Below are positions 25,988 to 34,248 of a stretch of DNA of 46,599 nt, one piece after another. This DNA comes from CAZCTC01 sp964501335 (GTDB lineage Bacteria; Chloroflexota; Anaerolineae; B4-G1; SLSP01): positions 1 through 46,599 of the forward strand of contig CAZCTC010000061.1 in assembly GCA_964501335.1 (NCBI GenBank), in the 5' to 3' direction. Position numbers and translations under genes: made by a program. The first letter of the stretch is position 1; each line of letters starts with the position of its first letter. The notes beneath the pieces were generated by a model. That model did no database searches and was not told the origin of the DNA. It saw only the letters and a program-made list of their open reading frames with translations.

Positions 25988-26796
25988 AAAAACCGGCATG
26001 GTGGATCTATATTCAGGCGTTGTTTACTTTTGAAAATGTACGGTTGTGGAGTGCGCGTTTTCTTTTCTTTACAGGATTGTTGGTGGGTTGGGAAATTTTG
26101 TTTCGTTTAAAATTATGGCCCGATTATATCTTTCCAGGTCCTTCGAGTGTGGGCGATGCTGTTTTGAATGGGTTGAAGAACGGCACGTTGTGGATTGGGA
26201 TTGGGGGCAGTTTGAAGCGGCTGTTGATAGGGTATGGGTTGGCGATGGTAGTCGGGTTTGGGATCGGGCTGTTGATGGCGCAGGTACGGTGGGCCAAGCA
26301 TACTCTGGGGCTATTGGTGATGGGATTGCAGACGCTGCCGAGCATTTGCTGGTTGCCGCTGGCGTTGCTCTGGTTTGGCCTTAACGAGCGGGCTATTTTA
26401 TTTGTGGTGGTGATGGGGGCGGTTTTTTCGATTGCTCAGTCGACGGAAGACGGTATCCGCAATACGCCGCCGATCTATTTGCGGGCGGCGCGCAATCTGG
26501 GGGCCCGGGGCCGGCAGGTCTATTTTTCGGTGATTTTGCCCGCGGCTTTGCCCTCGATTGTGACCGGGATGAAGCTCGGCTGGTCGTTTGCCTGGCGTTC
26601 GTTGATGGCGGGGGAGTTGCTTTATACCCTGCCGGGGTTGGGGAATCTACTGATGATGGGCCGGGAGATGAACGATATGGCTCAGGTAATCGCGGTGATG
26701 GTGGTGATTATTATTTTAGGCCTGGCTACCGATCGGTTGGTGTTTGGGGCGATGGAGCGGGAGGTCCGCGAGCGTTGGGGATTGGTAAGGGAGTGA
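25984..26796 (+). CDS. SsuC/TauC/NrtB-type ABC transporter permease
   Basis: A 270-residue membrane subunit with about six helices. It contains the family pattern WPDYIFPGPSSVGDA, and the EAA-like cytoplasmic loop RNLGARGRQVYFSVILPAALPSIVTGMKLGWSFAWRSLMAGELL. It completes the three-gene importer, starting in a 4-nt overlap with the ATPase gene. A dispersed hairpin with a T run lies about 95 nt downstream and may end the transcript. Confidence 0.94.
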   Translation: MKKPAWWIYIQALFTFENVRLWSARFLFFTGLLVGWEILFRLKLWPDYIFPGPSSVGDAVLNGLKNGTLWIGIGGSLKRLLIGYGLAMVVGFGIGLLMAQVRWAKHTLGLLVMGLQTLPSICWLPLALLWFGLNERAILFVVVMGAVFSIAQSTEDGIRNTPPIYLRAARNLGARGRQVYFSVILPAALPSIVTGMKLGWSFAWRSLMAGELLYTLPGLGNLLMMGREMNDMAQVIAVMVVIIILGLATDRLVFGAMEREVRERWGLVRE

Positions 26797-26801
26797 TTTT
26801 T

Positions 26802-27077
26802 GACCTGTGTGGTGGGCATTTTAACGTCCCGCAAAAGGCTTTTGTTTGGTTCAAAGCGACGCGCTGGATAGGTAGAGAGAGTTATTTTTATTCATTTTTT
26901 CGGCGGCTTCAGAAAGCCGCCGAAAAAATGGGTTTTTCTATTATCATCCTTAGAGGTTTGAGTGTAGTGGTAGGGTAAGGGGGAATTTGCGCGCCTTCTG
27001 AGGCGCGCAAATTCCCCAAAAATAAATTTCCTCCCCTTGGGAAGCGCCCCGTCCGCGGGGCGCTTCCCAAGGGGAGG
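26802..27077 (+). repeat. Three hairpins: dispersed element, GGGGAATTTG subtype, 21-bp palindrome
   Basis: The forward element (GTCCCGCAAAAGGC, GCGACGCGCTGG, T run) carries a perfect 17-bp stem 26893-26909 with 26914-26930, loop CAGA. A second hairpin, 26980-26995 with 27002-27017 (loop TTCTGA), is the same subtype as 70-107 but with a compensatory A-T to G-C change. A third, perfect 21-bp stem 27030-27050 with 27057-27077 (loop GTCCGC), is unrelated in sequence. No gene is seen here. Confidence 0.85.
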
Positions 27078-27089
27078 ATCTTCTTTCGC

Positions 27090-27117
27090 TTGCGCTATGC
27101 CCCATCCGTGATAGACT
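27090..27117 (+). promoter_or_regulatory. Candidate dnaX promoter
   Basis: TTGCGC (27090-27095), 16-nt spacer, TAGACT (27112-27117), about 20 nt before the ATG. A moderate match. Confidence 0.45.
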
Positions 27118-27136
27118 TGCCCCACCGGAGGTACGA

Positions 27137-28876
27137 ATGGGCCAGGCACTCTATCGTAAGTGGCGTCCCTCAACGTTTGACGATTTGGTGGGGCAGGAGC
27201 ATATCGTGCGCACTTTGCGCAATGCATTGCGCCTGGGCCACGTTCATCATGCTTACCTCTTTGCCGGTCCCCGCGGTACGGGCAAGACGACGTCGGCCCG
27301 GCTGCTGGCCAAGGCGGTCAATTGTCTGGCGCCGGTGGAAGAGCGGCCCTGCAATCAATGTGTGATCTGTCAGGCGGTCAATGAGGGCCGGCTGATGGAT
27401 TTGATCGAAATCGATGCGGCCTCCAATACGGGCGTGGACAATGTGCGCGAAATTCTGGACAAGGTCGGTTTCCGGCCAGTCCAGGCGCGCCAGAAGGTCT
27501 ACGTGATCGATGAAGTCCATATGCTTTCTACGGCGGCCTTTAATGCGCTGCTGAAGACGTTGGAAGAACCCCCACCGCATGTCCTTTTTATTCTGGCTAC
27601 GACGGAAGTCCACAAGATCCCGGCCACGATTCTTTCGCGCTGTCAGCGGTTTGAGTTCCGGCGGATTCCGTTGGGTGCGATGACGGCGCGGTTGGTCCAG
27701 GTCACCCGGGCCGAAGGGATCGAGGCCGATCCTGAGGCGTTGGATTTGATTGCCCGGGCGGCGACCGGCAGTCTGCGCGATGCGCTCAGTCTGTTGGATC
27801 AGATGGCGGCCGACGGTTCGGTGACGGTGGATACGGTGCGGCAGATGTTGGGCGCGGAACGGCGAGACGTGATCCAGTCGCTGGTGCGTTGCTGGTTGGA
27901 GCATGATTTTCACGGCGGGCTGGAATTGATCAACCGGGCGATCAACGGCGGGGCGGACCCCCGACAGATTGCCCGCCAGCTTTCCGATTTTCTGCGGGGG
28001 CTGTTGTTGATGCGGTTGGGAGCCGGCGAGAGCTGGACCGATCCTTCGGCTGAGGAGCGTCCGGGGCTCCAGGAACTGGCCCGGAATATCGACCCGGCGC
28101 GATTGGTCGAGGCGGTGCGGCGTTTCAGCCAGGTGGCGGCGGACAGCCGCGCAGGCTGGCAACCGCAGCTGCCGTTGGAGCTGGCTTTTGTCGAGGTGAC
28201 GCTCGAACCGCCTCAGGCTGCCCCGGCTGTTCAGCCGGCGGCCTCTGCGGCTCCGGTCACCCCGCCGGCAAGACCGGCGACGGCTCCGGCTCGCTCTACG
28301 CCGCCGGTGGCAACGCAACCTCCGGCTACTCCTTCACTACCTTCTGCGACGGCTGCTACGGCCCGGCCGACGACTCCGGCTGCGGCTTCAACGCCGGCGG
28401 CTACGACTCCAGCTCCTGCGGCCGGGGGCGGAGCCGGCGGGCAGCTCAAGCCGATTGCCGATGCCTGGGCTGAGGTTGTCAATCTGGTCAAACCGCTCAA
28501 TATGATGCTTTCCGCGCTGTTGCGGGATTGCCGGCCGGTCTATCTGGATGTTCAGGGGCAGTTGACCCTGACGGCGAAGTCCTCTTTCCACAGCAATAAG
28601 GTCAATGAAGAGGCCAACCGCCAGATTCTGGAAGGGGTCTTGCGACAAAAATTCGGTCAGGCTTTCCAGGTCCGTTGTGTCCCGGAAAAAGAATGGCGCG
28701 GATCGACCGGATCCACGCCGGCCCCGGCTCCGGTTTCTTCGGCGCCAGCCTCTCCTTCTGCTCCTGTTTCTACTCCTGCTCAGCCGTCGAAACCGGTTGA
28801 TGATCCGCTGCAAGATGAAGTGGTGCGGCGGGCGATGGATGAATTAGGAGCGGTCCCCAAGATTCCCAATGAGTGA
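27137..28876 (+). CDS. dnaX: DNA polymerase III subunit gamma/tau
   Basis: The clamp-loader ATPase of the replisome. It has 579 residues. N-terminus QALYRKWRPSTFDDLVGQEHIV, Walker A GPRGTGKTT (44-52), the zinc module with NCLAPVEERPCNQCVIC, Walker B YVIDEVHMLSTAAFNALLKTLEEPP, and sensor ATTEVHKIPATILSRCQRF. Residues about 350-435 are a Pro/Ala/Thr-rich linker. A tau-like C-terminal domain (about 440-530) and a second Pro/Ala/Ser linker follow. No A-rich slippery site for a gamma product is seen. GGAGG precedes the ATG. Its end overlaps the next gene by 8 nt. Confidence 0.95.
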   Translation: MGQALYRKWRPSTFDDLVGQEHIVRTLRNALRLGHVHHAYLFAGPRGTGKTTSARLLAKAVNCLAPVEERPCNQCVICQAVNEGRLMDLIEIDAASNTGVDNVREILDKVGFRPVQARQKVYVIDEVHMLSTAAFNALLKTLEEPPPHVLFILATTEVHKIPATILSRCQRFEFRRIPLGAMTARLVQVTRAEGIEADPEALDLIARAATGSLRDALSLLDQMAADGSVTVDTVRQMLGAERRDVIQSLVRCWLEHDFHGGLELINRAINGGADPRQIARQLSDFLRGLLLMRLGAGESWTDPSAEERPGLQELARNIDPARLVEAVRRFSQVAADSRAGWQPQLPLELAFVEVTLEPPQAAPAVQPAASAAPVTPPARPATAPARSTPPVATQPPATPSLPSATAATARPTTPAAASTPAATTPAPAAGGGAGGQLKPIADAWAEVVNLVKPLNMMLSALLRDCRPVYLDVQGQLTLTAKSSFHSNKVNEEANRQILEGVLRQKFGQAFQVRCVPEKEWRGSTGSTPAPAPVSSAPASPSAPVSTPAQPSKPVDDPLQDEVVRRAMDELGAVPKIPNE

Positions 28877-30404
28877 GGCGGCTCCGCTTCTCCCGCCGCG
28901 GGCGGCCGGCCGACTGCTTGCCGATCCGATCCTGGTGCGCCGGGTTTTACTCGGTGGGGTGCTGGGATTGGGGATGGTGGCGCGGCTGGTGCAGTATCTT
29001 TTCAACCGGTCGCTCTGGCTGGATGAAGCCTATCTGGCGTTGAATATTTTGCGGCTGGATTTTGTCGGGTTGATGGGGCCCTTGCGCGATAATCAGGTCG
29101 CGCCGCCGGGTTTTTTGTGGCTGGAGAAGCTGGCCGTGCAGCTTTTCGGGGATGGCGAGTTGATGCTACGGTTGGTGCCGCTGCTGGCGGGAATCGCGCT
29201 GACGGCGTTGATCTATCCGGTGGCGCGGCGGTTGCTGGATCCCGAAGGGGCGTTGATTGCGGCGGCTCTGGTGGGCTGGTCGCAACCGCTGGTCTATTTT
29301 GCGTCGGAGGTCAAACCTTACGCGACCGATGCCCTGTTGGCTCTGGCGGCCTACGGGCTTTATCTGCCGTTGCTGACGGAGCGGCGGAAAATTTCGTGGT
29401 GGGAAGTGATGGGGTTAGGGGCGGTGGGGGCCCTTTTCTTCTGGCTTTCCTATCCCCTGGCCTTTGGGCTGGCGGCATTGGGCGGGGCCTTGATTCTGGA
29501 GCCTCTGGTGCGACGCGATGGGGCGGATCTTGCCCGGCGCGTAGCGATGGTAGGGGGATGGGGGATCGGGGCCGGCCTGCTCTATTTTCTGGTGTTGCGG
29601 CACGATCTGGGCAATGTCTTTCTGCAGGATTTCTGGCGGGAGTTTTTTCCTCCTTTCCCGCCGCATTCTCCGGACGATCTCTACTGGTATGCGCAGGCCT
29701 TTTTCGATTTCCTGGTCAAGGGCTGCGGCCTGCCGTTTTATGGGATGGCGGCTTATTGCTGGCTGGCCGGGATTGCGGTGCTGGTGAAGCAAGGGCGGTG
29801 GTCGGCGGCGGTGGCGTTGGCCGGCTCTCTGGCGGCCGTGATGGTGGCGGCGATCCTGCATAAGTATCCCTTTTATGCGCGCACGCTGCTGTTTGCGGTC
29901 CCGCCGGCGCTGATTTTGATGGCGGTGGGGGCCCGGGCGACGATGAGTGCCCTGATGAAGGATTCGAGAGTGCTGGCGGCGCTTTTTGTAGGAGCGCTGC
30001 TTTTTCATCCCTTTTACCGGACGATCAGCGTGCTGCGCCATCCGTTGACGACGGAGGAGCCGCGATCGGCGCTGGCCTATGTGCAGGAGCATCAAGCGCC
30101 GGGGGATCGGCTGTACGTTTATCATGGAGCCGGGCCGGCGTTTGAATATTATGCGGCGCGGATGGGGTTCACGGCGCCGGATTGCTGTCGGGTCGGGGCG
30201 GTGACCAACGGGGATTTCCCGAAGCTGGCCGGGGATGTGGCGGCGATGCGGGGCGGGCGGGTCTGGTTTTTGTTCAGCCATATTTATACGTATAACGGGA
30301 TGAGCGAGCAGGTCTTTCTGCTGAATACGCTGGATGGTTGGGGGAGTCGTCTGGAGACTTACGAAGTTCCGGGGGCGACGGTTTACCTGTACGATTTACC
30401 TTAA
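28869..30404 (+). CDS. Family-39-type (PMT/ArnT-like) membrane glycosyltransferase
   Basis: A 511-residue protein with about 10-12 membrane helices. The first extracytoplasmic loop has the conserved acidic motif in RSLWLDEAYLALNI, and the third-loop-like segment NQVAPPGFLWLEK is typical of GT39/PMT_2 proteins, which move sugars from polyprenyl-phosphate donors onto lipids or proteins outside the membrane. The C-terminal 110 residues are a soluble domain. The acceptor is unknown. It overlaps dnaX by 8 nt, so it is probably cotranscribed with it. Confidence 0.85.
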   Translation: MSEAAPLLPPRAAGRLLADPILVRRVLLGGVLGLGMVARLVQYLFNRSLWLDEAYLALNILRLDFVGLMGPLRDNQVAPPGFLWLEKLAVQLFGDGELMLRLVPLLAGIALTALIYPVARRLLDPEGALIAAALVGWSQPLVYFASEVKPYATDALLALAAYGLYLPLLTERRKISWWEVMGLGAVGALFFWLSYPLAFGLAALGGALILEPLVRRDGADLARRVAMVGGWGIGAGLLYFLVLRHDLGNVFLQDFWREFFPPFPPHSPDDLYWYAQAFFDFLVKGCGLPFYGMAAYCWLAGIAVLVKQGRWSAAVALAGSLAAVMVAAILHKYPFYARTLLFAVPPALILMAVGARATMSALMKDSRVLAALFVGALLFHPFYRTISVLRHPLTTEEPRSALAYVQEHQAPGDRLYVYHGAGPAFEYYAARMGFTAPDCCRVGAVTNGDFPKLAGDVAAMRGGRVWFLFSHIYTYNGMSEQVFLLNTLDGWGSRLETYEVPGATVYLYDLP

Positions 30405-30407
30405 CTT

Positions 30408-30545
30408 TTTATGTTTTTGCGCCCCGCAATAGATGCTTTCCCGGTAAAAAGCGACGCGCTGTGCGAAGCAGGGGGAGAGAGTTATTTTTTATTTATATTT
30501 TCGGCGGCTTCAGAAAGCCGCCGAAAATATGGGCTTTTCTTTTTT
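30408..30545 (+). repeat. Dispersed hairpin element, full copy
   Basis: Forward orientation: TTTTTGCGCCCCGCAATAG, GCGACGCGCTGTGCGAAGC, a T run, a perfect 16-bp stem 30495-30510 with 30515-30530 (loop CAGA), then GGGCTTTTCTTTTTTT. It may terminate the glycosyltransferase transcript. Confidence 0.82.
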
Positions 30546-30571
30546 TATTTTTCGGGCCGATCCTCTGTCGA

Positions 30572-30600
30572 TTGACGGCGGGGCAAATTGATATTATGAT
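30572..30600 (+). promoter_or_regulatory. Promoter of the ybaB-recR operon
   Basis: TTGACG (30572-30577), 17-nt spacer, TATGAT (30595-30600), about 65 nt upstream of the ybaB-like ATG. Confidence 0.72.
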
Positions 30601-30665
30601 GCGAGCTTACTGCCGTAAAGGGGCAGTTTTAGATTGAAACAACTCTATTCACGGAGGAATGGACA

Positions 30666-30995
30666 ATGAAGGGCGGCAACAATATGCGGATGAATCCCAA
30701 TGATCTGATGCGGCAGGTGCAAAAAATGCAGCGTGAGGTCGAGCGGGTGCAGGAAGAAGCCGGGCAGGAACTCGTTACGGTGACGGCCGGCGGCGGCGCG
30801 GTTACCATCGTCATCAACGGCGCGTTGGAAGTCAAGGAGTTCAAACTACAGCGCGAGGTGGTCGATCCTGAGGATGTGGAAATGCTCCAGGATCTGTTGA
30901 TGGCAGCGATGAACGAAGCGATTGAGAAGGCGCAGGCGATGATGGCCCAGCGGATGTCGGCCGTCACCGGCGGGCTGGGGTTGCCGGGTTTCTGA
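30666..30995 (+). CDS. YbaB/EbfC-family nucleoid-associated protein
   Basis: A 109-residue DNA-binding protein of the YbaB/EbfC family. MNPNDLMRQVQKMQREVERVQEE is the N-terminal helix, then VTVTAGGGAVTIVINGALEVKEFKL and VDPEDVEMLQDLLMAAMNEAIEKAQ. The dnaX-ybaB-recR order is ancestral in bacteria; here a glycosyltransferase and a repeat element have come between dnaX and ybaB, which now has its own promoter. GGAGG lies 8 nt upstream of the ATG. Confidence 0.94.
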   Translation: MKGGNNMRMNPNDLMRQVQKMQREVERVQEEAGQELVTVTAGGGAVTIVINGALEVKEFKLQREVVDPEDVEMLQDLLMAAMNEAIEKAQAMMAQRMSAVTGGLGLPGF

Positions 30996-30999
30996 GGCG

Positions 31000-31605
31000 A
31001 TGGGCGCGAATGCAGTTCCTCCCTCAGTCACTCAGTTGATCGAAACGTTCTCCGAGCTGCCGGGAATCGGTCCCAAAAGCGCTTCGCGGCTGGCCTTTTA
31101 TCTGCTCCGGGGCCATTCGGACCTGGCGTTGCGGTTGGGTGAGTCGTTAAAAGCGCTGGTGGAACGGACCCGCTTCTGTTCGGTTTGTTACAATGTCACC
31201 GAGCAGGAGCCCTGTGCGATCTGTTCAGATCTGGCCCGGGAACGTGATCTGGTCTGTGTGGTAGAAGAGCCGATGGATGTGCTGGCGCTGGAGCGGACCG
31301 GTCAGTTCCACGGTATCTATCACGTTTTACATGGGTCCCTTTCTCCGATGGAAGGGGTCTTTGCGGAGAATTTGAGGATTGCCGAACTGGAGGCGCGGGT
31401 GCGCAGCGGCGGAATCCGGGAGTTGATCCTGGCAACCAATCCGACCAGCGAAGGCGATTACACTGCGGCTTATCTGTTGATGCGGTTGAAGCCGCTGGGC
31501 GTTCGGATCACCCGCCTGGGCCGGGGGTTGCCGGTGGGGGGCGATCTGGAATATGCCGATGAAGTTACGTTGACGCGGGCATTGGAGGCCCGGCAGGAAC
31601 TGTAA
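31000..31605 (+). CDS. recR: Recombination mediator protein RecR
   Basis: A 201-residue RecF-pathway protein that helps load RecA at gaps. Helix-hairpin-helix: ELPGIGPKSASRLAFYLL. The four-Cys zinc finger is Cys60, Cys63, Cys72, Cys75 (RFCSVCYNVTEQEPCAIC). The Toprim domain follows: LVCVVEEPMDVLALERTGQF, YHVLHGSLSPMEGV, ILATNPTSEGDYTAAYL and TRLGRGLPVGGDLEYADEVTL. Length is standard. It starts 4 nt after the ybaB stop; GAGG lies within the preceding stop region. Confidence 0.96.
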   Translation: MGANAVPPSVTQLIETFSELPGIGPKSASRLAFYLLRGHSDLALRLGESLKALVERTRFCSVCYNVTEQEPCAICSDLARERDLVCVVEEPMDVLALERTGQFHGIYHVLHGSLSPMEGVFAENLRIAELEARVRSGGIRELILATNPTSEGDYTAAYLLMRLKPLGVRITRLGRGLPVGGDLEYADEVTLTRALEARQEL

Positions 31606-31606
31606 G

Positions 31607-32509
31607 ATGACCACCTGGGCGTTAAATGTGCAACTGGGTTGGCGGGTCGGCCTGGCAATCGCTGTCGTGCTGGCAATTTTGACCGGCGGTCTGATTGCGG
31701 CGGCGGTGGTATTGCCGTTGGCGTTCTGGACCTTCTTGCTGGCATTAGGGGCTGTGGCCGCGTTGATCGGTATGTTGTTGGTCGGATACAGGCTGCGGGG
31801 GCTGGCCGCCGCAGCCTATGACATGGATCGCAATGCGTTGGTGATCCATTGGGGCTGGAATGAACATCAGATCCCGTTGGCGGCCGTGCGCAGCGTTTTT
31901 TCGGGCGCGGATTTGAAGAATGGACGGGTGCGGCGCGGTCTCTGCTGGCCGGGGCATTTTGTGGGCTACGGCGAGGCGGAGGAGGTGGGGTCGATCCTCT
32001 TCTATGCGACGGAACCGATGGAAAACCAGATCATTGTGCGGACGGAGGAGATGGCTTATGCGATTTCTCCGGCCGACCGGGACGGTTTTTTGAATTCGTT
32101 GCGGGAGCGGTTGGAGATGGGGCCGACGCAGGAAGTGTCGGAGATTTCTCTGCACCCGGGCTTTCTCGATTGGACGATCTGGCAGGATACGATGGGGTTG
32201 AGCTTCCTTTCCGGCAGCTTTTTGTTGCTGGTTTTGTTGGTGGGAATGCTGGCGGCGGCTTATCCTTATCTGCCGGCTCAGATTGCTCTGCGGGTAGATT
32301 CCGGCGGGGATGCGTTACTGGTCGGTTCCAGTATCCGAATTTTCTATCTGGCGCTGATCGGATTGATCATTTTTGTGGCCAATACCGTCCTGGGATTTCT
32401 GGTTTATGCCCGGGATCGGGTCAGCGCTTATTTCTTATGGGGTGGATTGCTGGGCCTGGAGGGGATGCTCTGGGCGGCAGTTGTGGCTATTTTATTGCAA
32501 ACGGGGTAA
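31607..32509 (+). CDS. PH-like-domain membrane protein
   Basis: A 300-residue protein with two N-terminal membrane helices (about 15-65). A soluble segment follows with AAYDMDRNALVIHWGWNEHQIPLAAVRSVF, a pattern seen in bacterial PH-like domains, and at least two more helices at the C-terminus (about 200-300). The segment YLPAQIALRVDSGGDALLVGS resembles DUF1648-like predicted membrane proteins. Function unknown. It starts 1 nt after recR, so it belongs to the same operon. Confidence 0.72.
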   Translation: MTTWALNVQLGWRVGLAIAVVLAILTGGLIAAAVVLPLAFWTFLLALGAVAALIGMLLVGYRLRGLAAAAYDMDRNALVIHWGWNEHQIPLAAVRSVFSGADLKNGRVRRGLCWPGHFVGYGEAEEVGSILFYATEPMENQIIVRTEEMAYAISPADRDGFLNSLRERLEMGPTQEVSEISLHPGFLDWTIWQDTMGLSFLSGSFLLLVLLVGMLAAAYPYLPAQIALRVDSGGDALLVGSSIRIFYLALIGLIIFVANTVLGFLVYARDRVSAYFLWGGLLGLEGMLWAAVVAILLQTG

Positions 32510-32514
32510 AAGCT

Positions 32515-33330
32515 TTGACGATTCGCCTGGTTGCTTTCGACCTTGATGGGACGTTGATGGGGCCGGATCTGATTATTCAGCCGGCGGTGCGGCGCGCCAT
32601 TGCGGCAACTCAGGCGAACGGAGTTTGGGTGACCCTGGCGACGGGACGGATGTTCAAGGCGGCGTTGCCGTTTGCCCGATTGTTGGGGGTGAAGGCACCG
32701 TTGCTGTGTTACCAGGGGGGCTGGATTCAGGCGGTCGATGATCCTGAGCCTCGCTATCGCATCCCATTGGCGCCGGAAATTGCGGCGACGGCTTTGCGGT
32801 TGGGGGAAGCTCAGCACTGGCATATTGCCCTTTACGCCGACGGTGAAATTTTCCTCCGTGACTTGCGTTATCCCCGATCCCTTTATGAAAAAATGTTGGG
32901 ACCTGATTTCCATCAGGATGAAGATTGGGATGAAGTGCTGGCGAAGTATACGCCGGATAAAGTGCTTTTTGTAGGGGAGCCGGATGAGATTCCGGCGATG
33001 GGGGTGCTTTTACGGGAAACGTTGGGCCGGCAGGCCGATGTGATGCGTTCCCATGCCCGGTTTATCGAGGTCATTCCTAAGGGGGCCGATAAAGGCAGCG
33101 GGCTGGCCTGGCTGGCGCGCCATCTGGGCGTGCCGCGGGAGTCGGTTATGGCTGTTGGCGACCACGAGAATGACGGTTCGATGGTGCAATGGGCCGGAAT
33201 CGGTGTGGCGATGGGAAATGCGGTGCCGGGGTTGAAAGGGGCGGCCGATTGGGTCGCGCCGGGCCTGGAGGCGGACGGGGCGGCAGCCGCGCTGGAACGA
33301 TTTGTCCTGATGGATAGCGGAGTCAGATAA
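32515..33330 (+). CDS. HAD-superfamily (Cof-type) phosphatase
   Basis: A 271-residue Cof/YidA-like HAD hydrolase, acting on sugar phosphates or similar. Motif I is FDLDGTLMGPD, motif II VTLATGRMF, motif III uses Lys in PKGADKGSGLAWLARHLG, and motif IV is AVGDHENDGSMVQWAG. The cap domain lies between II and III. No ATG is suitably placed; TTG at 32515, 5 nt after the preceding stop, gives the expected start TIRLVAFDLDG. A longer frame beginning near 32170 is antecedent-gene sequence read out of frame. It is likely cotranscribed with recR. Confidence 0.88.
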   Translation: MTIRLVAFDLDGTLMGPDLIIQPAVRRAIAATQANGVWVTLATGRMFKAALPFARLLGVKAPLLCYQGGWIQAVDDPEPRYRIPLAPEIAATALRLGEAQHWHIALYADGEIFLRDLRYPRSLYEKMLGPDFHQDEDWDEVLAKYTPDKVLFVGEPDEIPAMGVLLRETLGRQADVMRSHARFIEVIPKGADKGSGLAWLARHLGVPRESVMAVGDHENDGSMVQWAGIGVAMGNAVPGLKGAADWVAPGLEADGAAAALERFVLMDSGVR

Positions 33331-33959
33331 TGGCGGCGGCGATTTTGCCGATCCGTAGCCCCGAGACATTGGCCCGCGCTGTAGAAGCTTTACAGGCGGG
33401 CGAATTGATAGTTATTCCGACCGATACCGTTTACGGCATTGCGGCGGCCCCCTGGAACGGTGCGGCGATTACCCGGCTTTATGAGGCGAAAGGGCGCGAT
33501 CCCGAACCGGCTTTGCCTTTTTTGATTCTCTCGCAGAATCAGCTTTGCCGGCTGGGCCGGGCCACGCCGGATGCAAACCGATTGGCCAAACGTTTCTGGC
33601 CGGGGCCGTTGACGCTGGTGCTGGCATCCGGTCCGGACTTACCGCCGGGGACGCATCCCGGGCGGGTGGGGCTGCGAGTTCCGGATCTCCCGATCTTACA
33701 TCCGCTTTTGCAGGCGATGGGGGGAGCGCTGGTGGTGAGCAGTGCGGCGCGTTCGGGGTATCCTTCTTCGATTTCGGCCCGCGAGGCGTGGGATCAGTTG
33801 GGAATGGCGGTGACGTTGATTATCGACGGCGGGGTTTCGCCGTTGGGAATTCCTTCGACGGTGGTGGATTGTGCGGTGCAGCCACCGGTGATCAGCCGGC
33901 ACGGAGCGATTCCGGATAAGAAGATCCTGGCGGTGATCCATAACGCGGTCTCGGGGTAA
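33330..33959 (+). CDS. L-threonylcarbamoyladenylate synthase (YrdC/Sua5/YwlC family)
   Basis: A 209-residue enzyme for t6A37 tRNA modification, making threonylcarbamoyl-AMP from Thr, bicarbonate and ATP. GELIVIPTDTVYGIAAAP (PTDTVYG signature), YEAKGRDPEPALPFLI (KxR active site), FWPGPLTLVL and VGLRVPD are diagnostic. The usual TSAN-SG signature reads SSAARSGYPSS, a mild deviation. A Sua5 C-terminal domain is absent. The start ATG shares a base with the HAD stop (TAATG), so translation is coupled. Confidence 0.95.
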   Translation: MAAAILPIRSPETLARAVEALQAGELIVIPTDTVYGIAAAPWNGAAITRLYEAKGRDPEPALPFLILSQNQLCRLGRATPDANRLAKRFWPGPLTLVLASGPDLPPGTHPGRVGLRVPDLPILHPLLQAMGGALVVSSAARSGYPSSISAREAWDQLGMAVTLIIDGGVSPLGIPSTVVDCAVQPPVISRHGAIPDKKILAVIHNAVSG

Positions 33960-34248
33960 AAAGCACCCAGAAAAGATTCACCACAGGGCACAGAGAACAC
34001 AGAACACAGAGAAGAGGTGATTCTTTGTGATGATACGCGGCCGGTATAGAGGTGAGGGGGAGGGTGTAAGAGGCCGCGTCGTCGGGGCGGCTCTGGAAAA
34101 GACTATGTTTTCGGCGGCTTTCTGAAGCCGCCGAAAACGTAAACTAAAAACTCTCTCCCTCGATCCCGCGCGGTGTACCTGACCGAGAAAAGATCATTTG
34201 CGGGACGTTACAAGGCTATAGAGCCCTATTCTCAGGACAGAGGAAATC
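33960..34248 (-). repeat. Gene-free region with reverse-orientation hairpin element
   Basis: A short CACAGAGAACACAG-type run (about 33984-34015) is followed by an element closely related to 262-418. Its 16-bp stem (34105-34120 with 34125-34140, one G-U pair, loop TCTG) is followed by CTCTCTCCC, GATCATTTGCGGGACG and the tail leading to the next gene's GTG start. No gene is seen. Confidence 0.8.

Noticed and set aside
27137..28876. Programmed frameshift in dnaX
   Set aside because: No A-rich slippery heptamer with downstream stem was seen; the frame is continuous to a normal tau-like end.
32170..32514. N-terminal extension of the HAD phosphatase
   Set aside because: This part overlaps the preceding membrane protein gene in another frame and has no similarity to HAD enzymes; TTG at 32515 fits the family start.
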